Of a DNA stretch of 7,360 bases, positions 1-6,453 are shown piece by piece. The notes under the pieces were generated by a model. It was not told the DNA's origin. It saw nothing but the letters and a program-made list of their open reading frames with translations, and did no database searches. Position numbers and translations under genes: made by a program. Each line of letters begins with the position of its first letter. Positions within the stretch are counted from its first letter, which is position 1. The stretch comes from Bacillota bacterium (GTDB taxonomy: Bacteria; Bacillota_E; Sulfobacillia; Sulfobacillales; Sulfobacillaceae). Location: positions 1-7,360 of the forward strand of contig JAKAAL010000190.1 of NCBI GenBank assembly GCA_021802375.1, given 5' to 3'.

Positions 1-280
1 CCGACCGGTCAGCGGGCACAAGACGTCGTGGCTAGAATGGACCGCAAGCGATGTCGGTGGATGAAATGCTCCAGATTGCGCCACGCGTCATCGTCCGCCT
101 GGAACAACCGTGGTCGGTCTCCGGCAAAGTGTTTCTCTCTGCCCCGCCCAGTATTGGCATCGCCATCTATCCCGATGATGGGGGCACTCCCGAGATCTTG
201 CTAAAGCACGATACATCACGATGTATCGTGCCAAAACTAAACATGGCAACGGGTACGCTCTATATCTCAGCCCTGGGTAA
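1..280 (+). pseudogene. GGDEF (diguanylate cyclase) domain relic, C-terminal part, three frames
   Basis: This is the C-terminal half of a GGDEF domain, which in intact form makes cyclic di-GMP from two GTP. It is broken. Frame 1 at the left edge reads QDVVARM (about 19-39), the strand just before the active-site loop. Frame 3 then resumes with PQAMSVDEMLQIA and continues to RLEQPW (about 105), SIGIAIYPDDGG and EILLKH. Frame 2 completes the domain with MYRAKTKHGNGYALYLSP and a stop at 278-280. The usual text between VAR and the Leu-Pro after GGDEF is missing, so the catalytic GGDEF signature and roughly ten codons are deleted. In intact domains LLKH is followed by ADTAMYRAK. Here the span between His and Met is 11 nt instead of 12, a net one-base loss. 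The gene enters from the left edge, so upstream domains (PAS, GAF or similar) cannot be seen. It cannot encode an active cyclase. Confidence 0.88.
209..228. repeat. Perfect 8-bp inverted repeat at the GGDEF frameshift
   Basis: CGATACAT and ATGTATCG are perfect inverted arms around the loop CACG. The repeat sits on the codons for DTAMYR of the GGDEF relic, exactly where the one-base loss occurred. It may be a product of quasipalindrome correction rather than a functional site. Confidence 0.6.
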
Positions 281-352
281 CCTATGCCGACTGAACTGCG
301 TTACTTCGGTTAAATAGGCTTTGAGACCCGAAAAGAGGCAGACGATAGTGCC

Positions 353-2299
353 ATGAAAAAAATATGGATGATATTGTCTTTAGCCGGTATTTTAGGAATA
401 ACCACGGGATGCGGAGCAGCTCCCGCTCACGAGGGTGCGGCCCGGCACGCCATTCATAAAGTTTTGAACAAGGTGGCAAAGACGACTGCAAATCACCCGA
501 CCAATCGGGCGTTTATTACCTTAAACCCCCAGTCCGGTCGACCCGGAACCACGGTCACTGTTACCGGGTACATTCCCGCCGTGAAAGATCTTTCGGTTGC
601 AAACCGCAAAAAACTGCCGCCTTTGGGCAATATCGGATTTGGGGGATTTGGCTCCGGGCTCATCATCAATGTCAGCACGATTACCTGGTCCTCAGAGCAT
701 CCGGGATATTTTACGGCCCAATTTCAGGTGCCTACTGAGCCGTGGCTCACGTCCCATGGCGAACATGCCCTAAAACCGGGTTCGTACCCGGTGGCCATTC
801 AATGTTTTGGGCCGACTATTAAGGGATGTGCCTTAGGGCCGAGCCAGGCCAATGCCGGCTTCCACTTGGTGGGACCCATTTTACATCAAACCAGGCCTAT
901 ATCATTGAGGATGTCCCCCGACCGTGGTGATCCCGGCACCACGGTGCGGGTATCCGGCTGGGCCCCTTTGACGGAAATCATCGGGCGGCCATTTGGCTAT
1001 CAATTGGTGTGGAATACGAATGGCAAGACCAGTAATTACGGTGGTTTGGGACAAGTTCAGCAGTCGTTCAATGGTGATATCTCGGGCACGTTTAAAGTGC
1101 CGGCAAGCGTGGCGCCATTGGGGTTTCTTCAACCCGGCCTCAATAGCGTGTCGCTTCAGTACATGTTTACCGCTCAACCGGGAACATCCTTGACGTTAGG
1201 CCAGGCTCGATTTGACATCATAGCCCCCCGCACTTGGCAAAGAATCGGCAAGTTCCACCCCCTATATACCGCAACTAATCAGGCGGGATTCTCGTTTAGT
1301 CAACCCGGGCCCGTTGCGGTGAACGGTGGCACGGTAGCGGTTAGTACCATTCCAGGGGTGATTTGGCTTCAGAGCCATGGGGTGTGGCAGGCGATATCTC
1401 TGGCATCGGTAACGAGACTGGCGAGCCAGACCGGATATCCGGTAACCGTGTTGCGCTCGTCGCCGCCGTTGGTTTCTTCCATTACTTTGGATCCTGGATT
1501 TCCCAAGAGCCTGTTTTTGGCAGTAGAGGCGGTGTATCAACAGTATGGATCAGCGCCCCCGATGTACAACACCCCGTATTACACGACGAATTTGGGTAAG
1601 AGTTGGAAGCAGGTGCCTTTACCACCGGGATATACCGTGGGCCAATTTGGCGGATACCTCCAACGCGGACGTACCGTGGTCGCCTACTTCACTCATCGGA
1701 ACCAATGGGCGACCGAGACCACCAACAATGGCGGTGAGTCATGGACGTCGTACGAAGCCTTGCCCGAACCCTCAACTGGCCCCTCGCTAAATTTCGGGCC
1801 CGTACCCAATGGAAATTTCGGACAAATGGGCAGCGGACAGACGGAACAATTATTGCAGAAAAATGCCAAGGGCCAGTGGATTTCATCCACCAGCTTCACC
1901 AACCTAGAGGGTACCACCACATTGACTGCCCTATCGTCTCATGAAGCGTTGCTGCTTCAACCCAATAACCCATATCCAGTGCAATTAACCGAAAACGGAG
2001 GCGAGACATGGCAGTACATTGCATTGCCGCCGATTGCCGGTAGCCAAAACGGGTCCAGTTATCAGGCACTGAGGATGTTGGACAATGGAGATATACTGGC
2101 TCAGGTATCCTTGGCCAATGGACCGGGCTGGTTCGTACTTGCACCTGGCGCAAGCCAGTGGCAATCGGTGCCGACTACGGTGATTCCTCCAGAGACCTAC
2201 AACGTAACGATTGCTGGGGAGTCGGTGTGGTGGGTCGCTAACCAGGGCAGTGCCGCTACGCCGCCGACACTGATCGAGGTGAATCAAAGTCAACTTTAA
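353..2299 (+). CDS. Secreted lipoprotein with two Ig-like repeats and Asp-box (BNR-type) C-terminal domain
   Basis: Intact 648-residue protein, probably exported and lipid-anchored on the outer face of the membrane. Residues 1-19 are a lysine-led hydrophobic signal peptide ending in TTG-Cys20. Thr at -3 is slightly unusual for a lipobox. A low-complexity linker to about residue 52 follows. Two related Ig-like units follow at about 55-173 and 184-291. They open with LNPQSGRPGTTVTVTGYIP and MSPDRGDPGTTVRVSGWAP, the PxxGxPGTxVxVxGxxP pattern of IPT/TIG-like surface domains. The C-terminal 350 residues carry three Asp-box-like motifs, TTNLGKSW (411-418), TTNNGGESW (456-464) and TENGGETW (546-553), suggesting a sialidase/BNR-type beta-propeller; the usual Asp is Asn or Glu here. 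No hydrolase catalytic set is recognisable, so binding or a structural role is more likely. The start is supported by AAAGAGG at 332-338, 14 nt upstream, a rather long spacing. It has no co-oriented partner gene. The specific function is unknown. Confidence 0.9.
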   Translation: MKKIWMILSLAGILGITTGCGAAPAHEGAARHAIHKVLNKVAKTTANHPTNRAFITLNPQSGRPGTTVTVTGYIPAVKDLSVANRKKLPPLGNIGFGGFGSGLIINVSTITWSSEHPGYFTAQFQVPTEPWLTSHGEHALKPGSYPVAIQCFGPTIKGCALGPSQANAGFHLVGPILHQTRPISLRMSPDRGDPGTTVRVSGWAPLTEIIGRPFGYQLVWNTNGKTSNYGGLGQVQQSFNGDISGTFKVPASVAPLGFLQPGLNSVSLQYMFTAQPGTSLTLGQARFDIIAPRTWQRIGKFHPLYTATNQAGFSFSQPGPVAVNGGTVAVSTIPGVIWLQSHGVWQAISLASVTRLASQTGYPVTVLRSSPPLVSSITLDPGFPKSLFLAVEAVYQQYGSAPPMYNTPYYTTNLGKSWKQVPLPPGYTVGQFGGYLQRGRTVVAYFTHRNQWATETTNNGGESWTSYEALPEPSTGPSLNFGPVPNGNFGQMGSGQTEQLLQKNAKGQWISSTSFTNLEGTTTLTALSSHEALLLQPNNPYPVQLTENGGETWQYIALPPIAGSQNGSSYQALRMLDNGDILAQVSLANGPGWFVLAPGASQWQSVPTTVIPPETYNVTIAGESVWWVANQGSAATPPTLIEVNQSQL

Positions 2300-2395
2300 C
2301 CCTCGCCATCTTCCCGGCAGCATTCATCGCGGGCCAGCGCTGGTCTCTCCGTAGGCTGTCGCCGTGGAACTCACGGTCATTTGCTCAAGATTCTT

Positions 2396-2424
2396 CGGAG
2401 CATGAACGTCGCAATCATGCTCCG
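2396..2424. repeat. Stem-loop with perfect 10-bp arms
   Basis: CGGAGCATGA pairs perfectly with TCATGCTCCG across a 9-nt loop (2406-2414). It lies about 100 nt downstream of the lipoprotein stop. No T-run follows on either side, so it is not a standard intrinsic terminator. It could stabilise a 3' end, bind a protein, or be a remnant. Confidence 0.55.
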
Positions 2425-2558
2425 TTCAACAAACTGGACACCTCCACGTGGCGGTCTGGAGCGGCATCTGCTAGGCACGGACTCCGTACGCGGAACAGAT
2501 TTTGCTGCGGGCAAACAGCGGTCAGCCATGACGACCATGTCGCTGGTATTCCCGTTGA

Positions 2559-2682
2559 CGCCGGAATTTTCCCAAGCTCTGGTCCATGAGCAACAGCGCT
2601 AATCGGCGATTTTTCCTCAACACATTGGATGACTAATTCCCTGGTGTCCGAAACGTACCCCGATGGACGCAAAATTCCGGCG
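2559..2682. repeat. 12-bp inverted repeat pair 100 nt apart
   Basis: CGCCGGAATTTT (2559-2570) is the exact reverse complement of AAAATTCCGGCG (2671-2682), with 100 nt between. The layout resembles the ends of a tiny non-autonomous element. No target-site duplication is obvious, and the AATT core makes chance matching easier. Meaning uncertain. Confidence 0.35.
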
Positions 2683-2792
2683 CCACATGTCGATTAGATA
2701 CGTGGGTCGCCAATCCAACGAACCCAGTCCACGTGATGACGCACACTGTTCTAGAGGCGTCGATCTGCTGTCCACAGCAAACAATCTAGACT

Positions 2793-3040
2793 CTAGGCGA
2801 CGGCTATATAGATCGCATCATAGGTCGCGGCGAGATGATAAGATTCGGCGAGCGAAAGGATCTGGTGACTCCAATTCGCTTCGTCCCCGTGCAATAGGCT
2901 AGGCTGAGGGCCGCAACCATGACTTCTTGCTCAACCCAGGTTTCGAGGAGGTGTAAGGCTGCTGCGGAATGCGGTTCATTCAGCACCCATTTTAACACCA
3001 GACTCGCATCGACCACCACACCATGCTGGAGTGCCGTCAC
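2793..3040 (-). pseudogene. VapC-type PIN-domain toxin relic with internal deletion
   Basis: VapC toxins are Mg-dependent PIN-fold ribonucleases of type II toxin-antitoxin pairs. The N-terminal part, from a GTG at 3038-3040 behind GGAG, reads VVVDASLVLKWVLNEP and continues to EQEVMVAALSLAY; Asp11 is the first conserved acidic residue. The frame then breaks at about 2890. A second frame supplies the C-terminal helix and strand, ILSLAESYHL then ATYDAIYIAVA, including the conserved YDA aspartate, with a TAG at 2793-2795. Typical VapC proteins are about 130 residues. Here roughly 35 middle residues are missing, including the conserved Glu of the EVANAL-like helix. The final TADxxL segment with the fourth acidic residue is also lost to the stop. 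No intact antitoxin gene is visible upstream. The relic cannot make an active nuclease. PIN assignment is confident; the exact subfamily is not. Confidence 0.85.
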
Positions 3041-3239
3041 GAGAGCTCCGTACTCCGTAAATCGCGTTGATTGTGCAAAATATCCGCCGAGTCGTTCGTA
3101 AAGATACAGTCGGCCATAATCGCAAGCCGCGTGTGTCGCAGTTGTTCCAGATCGCTAGAACTCATCGGCGCCCCGCCGCCCGGACTTTCGCCTATAGGGC
3201 AACGGGAGACCATTGGAGAGAAGACGCCGCCACAACCGG
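3041..3239 (-). other. Unassigned stretch between tnpB and vapC relics
   Basis: On the minus strand the tnpB frame stays open and reads MSSSDLEQLRHTRLAIMAD at about 3105-3163. The vapC frame is open from a TAG just upstream and reads RLYLYERLGGYF then AQSTRFTEYGALV straight into the vapC GTG. Joined near 3105 these could be one small helical protein that once preceded vapC, perhaps its antitoxin. I recognise no antitoxin family, so this stays an inference. Confidence 0.3.
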
Positions 3240-3306
3240 GCCCTTGCGAAAAATAGGTTTCCTGCACGTTATTGGGATCTAACGCAATTTTATAGGCTAC
3301 GATCAT
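3240..3306 (-). pseudogene. tnpB: TnpB (IS200/IS605-IS607 OrfB) N-terminal fragment
   Basis: TnpB is the RNA-guided nuclease encoded by IS200/IS605 and IS607 elements. The fragment begins with ATG at 3304-3306, overlapping the tnpA stop as ATGA, with AAGGAG (3315-3320 on the opposite strand) eight bases upstream. It reads MIVAYKIALDPNNVQETYFS, the characteristic start of this family (a K-x-x-L-x-P-x-x-x-Q-x-x-x-F type strand and helix). Resemblance fades after about 22 residues. The RuvC core and zinc-binding region, some 350 residues, are absent, and the following DNA leads into the vapC relic. No guide-RNA region can be placed, because the 3' end of the element is missing. It is non-functional. 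Confidence 0.8.
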
Positions 3307-3631
3307 GAGGACGACTCCTTCATCGCCGTGTGCAGTCCATCGAGCAACTTTTAATTCTTGCGCGATCGGCTCCCGTACAAGCGAGTAGACAATACGGAGA
3401 TGACATCCTGGGCCCGCTCGTCCTCGAATGTCGTATTCCCGCCCTGATTGAACATCACCACTGCTACTCTGGTCGGCCAGGATGTCGTTCAGTAGTCACT
3501 TGAGGTCCTTCTAGTGCTAGTCCCGGGATCGGCCACGACCTCGAATGTTCAGCCCCGGCGGGTACAAGACAGTTCCAGCACTTTTTTTGTCGCTCCAGAT
3601 CATCCTTTTGGTCGTGACCCAACCGCGCGGC
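3303..3631 (-). pseudogene. tnpA: IS607-type serine recombinase TnpA relic
   Basis: IS607 TnpA is a serine recombinase of about 200 residues that moves the element. The relic reads HDQKDDLERQ (3587-3616), KKVLELSCTRRG, TFEVVAD, KDLK-stop-LLNDILADQ, then VMFNQGGNTTFEDERAQDV, ISVLST, RLYGSRSRKN, stop, KLLDGLHTAMKESSS and TGA at 3303-3305. This follows the family order closely. Damage includes one base too few in a run of seven A (3582-3588 as T on the plus strand). Three in-frame stops lie at 3549-3551, 3496-3498 and 3351-3353. About 30 residues containing the conserved RLxRFG-type arginine are missing. The catalytic serine of the usual YARVSSHDQ text has become Leu-Gly (AARLGHDQ). The MerR-like N-terminal helix-turn-helix is not recognisable. 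The stop overlaps the tnpB start. Confidence 0.88.
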
Positions 3632-3740
3632 GAATATCCTGCGCAAAAGTACCCACAGACTCGATGTTGAGCGAGTGGCTAGGGGGGTTTTGGCGAACCC
3701 TTTGCGGGTAGGCGTGTGGCGTCTCAACTATAGTTTGTTT

Positions 3741-4721
<981 letters not shown>

Positions 4722-4725
4722 GACC

Positions 4726-4735
4726 AATCACCTCC
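4726..4735 (-). promoter_or_regulatory. Strong ribosome binding site of the aldo/keto reductase gene
   Basis: GGAGGTGATT matches the 16S rRNA anti-Shine-Dalgarno over ten bases, with GGAGG nine bases before the ATG at 4721. It would overlap the upstream TTG, so it selects the ATG as start. Confidence 0.85.
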
Positions 4736-4742
4736 AAACGTT

Positions 4743-4771
4743 ATGATACATCGTCGTCAGGACAATGATAC
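4743..4771 (-). promoter_or_regulatory. Direct repeat upstream of the reductase gene, possible operator or promoter zone
   Basis: GTATCAT (minus strand) occurs twice, at 4743-4749 and 4765-4771, 22 bp apart or about two helical turns, just upstream of the reductase ribosome binding site. The nearer copy could serve as a TATCAT -10 element, but the hexamer 17 bp further up is not a good -35. Binding of a regulator to the pair is speculative. Confidence 0.3.
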
Positions 4772-5216
4772 CAGGATTTGGGGGTGAATCGGTACTGTCA
4801 TGGATAGGCAGGGCTCTAGACCCATTCTGCATGACACATGCCCGGTTGTTTGGTTGGTTCACAAGCTCGTGGTACGGCCCCAGGCGGCAGCGATGTGGAC
4901 TTGTTGGTCAAGGTGCGCCCCGATGTTGTCAGGCTAAGGATCGCGGAGAACATTTCGTCGTGTTAGATCGGAATTGGCCAACGCGAACCGTTCACCCCCA
5001 GATCGGTGACCTCTCCTCAAGACCCGAAAACATTCCCACGGCCTCCATTGCGGTCCACCACGAGGACCATCGACATGAGGGCTTGGTGCAACGACTAGTG
5101 AAGCGCAACGGGCTATCCCTCCGAAAATCCGACGATTTTCCGCTCCCGCGCAAAATCGGCGGGTCGTTCTTAGGTATGATTGCGGAAATCTACGTGATGA
5201 AGCAAATGGGGATACG

Positions 5217-5245
5217 GTATTCCAAACATTCCGGGTTTGGAATAC
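5217..5245. repeat. Perfect 11-bp stem-loop
   Basis: GTATTCCAAAC and GTTTGGAATAC are perfect inverted arms around the 7-nt loop ATTCCGG. AACTTTT follows on the plus strand. The stem is AT-rich for a terminator and the T-run short, so it may be a dyad operator, a weak terminator, or an element end. No gene next to it explains it. Confidence 0.6.
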
Positions 5246-5384
5246 AACTTTTCCACTTCCCCTGCACCCAGACAAAATTTGGTCGCAATAGACCAGAGGG
5301 TAATGGCCTCGACACGACAATTGTGTTTGTGTCTGAAGTGGCATGGAAAATCGTGTCACATACTCTTAACCTGATAACATTGCG

Positions 5385-6188
5385 GTGTGGCCCGCCGCCG
5401 TGGGCCCCGATCATTGGCAGGAGACCGTGAAAGACCGGCACGTCGTCCCTTATGATACGGATGCGACGCCCTGGTACCGGGAATGGACTCTCGACACGCG
5501 GCGGTACATCGTGGCTTTCGATGCCCGGCGCTATCATCTCGAAGACACCGCGCAAGCGAAGGCCGTGCAGGACGTCGATATATGGATCGCCGCAAAAAAC
5601 GCGGAACTAGCCGCGGCCAAAAGGAATCGTCAGCGGGAGATCCTCGAGCGGACCGTGCAGGATCTCCTGCGTCACAAACACCTCTCGGACATCATCCAGT
5701 ACCACCTCATAAGCCTCACCATTCCCCACCATTCCCCGGGGGCGTAGGTGGGGTCGCCTGCTTTCAGACGAACGCGCCGACAGACTCCTTATCCACGTCG
5801 GACATCATTGCCTGGTATCGACGCAAGAATCGCGTCGAAGAAGTCTTCCATGAAATCAAATCGCCCCTCGCCTTACGCCCTCTCTTTGTGACGCGGGCCC
5901 AACGTATTCGCGCCCACGTGATGGCGTGTGTACTGGCGTATGATCTCTACAACACCATGGAAGTCCGGCTCCGTCAGCATGACCATCCGGACGCCCTCCA
6001 CGGTGCTGAAAGCCTTGGCGTCCAGCCAGATCAATCGGCTGCGTGTGAGATCCACGGACCAAACCCGCCTCACGATCACCGAACCCACGCCCCGTCAACG
6101 CGCCTATGTGTCGGCGCTCCAGTGTGACGCGGTCTTGGCAGACCGCACCATGCAATCTGTTGTCACCGCCATGAAATCCTGGTTGTAG
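5385..6188 (+). pseudogene. DDE transposase relic, IS4 superfamily, IS1634-like; 5'-truncated, two frameshifts
   Basis: This is the C-terminal part of a cut-and-paste DDE transposase. Frame 3 (5385-5747) gives AVWPAAVGPDHWQETVKDRH, then RRYIVAFDARRYHLEDTAQA and a helical stretch to HSPGA-stop. Frame 2 follows with GVACFQTNAPTDSLSTSDII and WYRRKNRVEEVFHEIKS, then LALRPLFV and RIRAHVMACVLAYDLYNTME. Frame 3 returns near 5990 with PSTVLKALASSQINRLRVRS and ends SVVTAMKSWL at TAG 6186-6188. The IS4-type Y-(2)-R-(3)-E-(6)-K signature is visible as Tyr 5816, Lys 5825 (in place of Arg), Glu 5837 and Lys 5858, with Glu the third catalytic acid. The first two catalytic Asp residues lie in the missing N-terminal half; a TAA at 5367-5369 closes the frame upstream. 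No terminal inverted repeat pair was found. The assignment as a DDE transposase is firm; IS1634 is the best family guess from the C-terminal pattern. Confidence 0.87.
5718..5737 (+). repeat. 10-nt tandem duplication at the first transposase frameshift
   Basis: ACCATTCCCC occurs twice in direct tandem, followed at once by five G. It lies at the switch from frame 3 to frame 2 in the transposase relic. Removing one copy would not by itself restore the frame, so at least one other indel, plausibly in the C4G5 run, is needed. Confidence 0.6.
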
Positions 6189-6426
6189 TCACGAATTTTG
6201 AGCCACCCTGTTCAGCAACCCTTGTGTGCCAACGGCTGGCAAATTTGGCGCCAAAGGTTGGGTACAAAACGCTTCAGCGGCTGTCTTGTCCTCGGAAACA
6301 GCAGGACGGTTGTGATGTTGTGCTTAAAGGGGATCCCTTAGTGCCCGCCACCGACGAAAGACTTGGAGACAGTAGATGCGTAAGACAATCTTTCTCTCCC
6401 GCGGGTATCAACCCCTTTCAGTGAGA
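6189..6426. other. Intergenic stretch after the transposase relic
   Basis: No gene is supportable in this 238-nt gap. CACGAATTTTGAGCCACCC just after the transposase stop may be the right end of the insertion sequence, but no inverted partner is seen in the window. Confidence 0.5.
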
Positions 6427-6447
6427 CGTGACCATTGGATGGCCACG
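6427..6447 (-). terminator. Possible 3' hairpin of the ABC permease transcript
   Basis: On the minus strand CGTGGCCAT and ATGGTCACG form a 9-bp stem with one G-U wobble and a 3-nt loop, beginning 6 nt after the permease stop. On the plus strand the wobble becomes an A-C mismatch, so the fold favours the permease transcript. No U-tract follows, so it may protect the 3' end or need other factors to terminate. Confidence 0.4.
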
Positions 6448-6453
6448 AACATG

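Larger units (their letters stand above)
2300..2792. other. Intergenic stretch without a supportable gene
   Basis: Reading all frames on both strands gives only short open stretches with no recognisable motif or ribosome binding site. The region holds a 10-bp stem-loop at 2396-2424 and a 12-bp inverted repeat pair at 2559-2570 and 2671-2682. No intrinsic terminator with a T-tract is visible behind the lipoprotein gene. Given the relics on its right, it may be older decayed DNA, but I cannot assign it. Confidence 0.6.
3240..3631 (-). mobile_element. IS607-family element relic (tnpA plus start of tnpB)
   Basis: The order tnpA then tnpB on one strand with an ATGA overlap is the standard IS607 arrangement. 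Both genes are decayed and the element is cut off inside tnpB. IS607 elements lack terminal inverted repeats and long target duplications, so the true ends cannot be set from this sequence; the limits given are those of recognisable coding homology. Confidence 0.8.
4728..5384. other. Long stretch between reductase and transposase relic, no convincing gene
   Basis: A plus-strand frame is open from 4765 to 5430, but its translation is rich in Trp, Cys, His and Arg, shows no family motif, and starts without a ribosome binding site. It also runs into the transposase relic in the wrong frame, so I do not call it a gene. Minus-strand open frames here look equally unlike protein. The region includes the reductase upstream sequence and the stem-loop at 5217-5245. 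The missing 5' half of the transposase is not detectable in it. Confidence 0.55.

Noticed and set aside
2381..2672. Short open frames on both strands downstream of the lipoprotein gene
   Set aside because: Neither translation resembles any protein I recognise, and no start signal is present.
4725..4727. TTG as start of the aldo/keto reductase
   Set aside because: The TTG overlaps the ribosome binding site; the ATG two codons later has ideal spacing.
4765..5430. Open frame of 221 codons on the plus strand
   Set aside because: No ribosome binding site or family motif, odd composition (many Trp, Cys, His, Arg), and it overlaps the transposase relic in the wrong frame.
5483..5740. Upstream part of the long frame running 5483-6127
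   Set aside because: Only the part after about 5742 carries transposase motifs. The first half is a shadow of the true frame that encodes RRYIVAFDARRYH.
6224..6424. 66-codon open frame between transposase relic and permease
   Set aside because: No ribosome binding site or motif; a chance open stretch.
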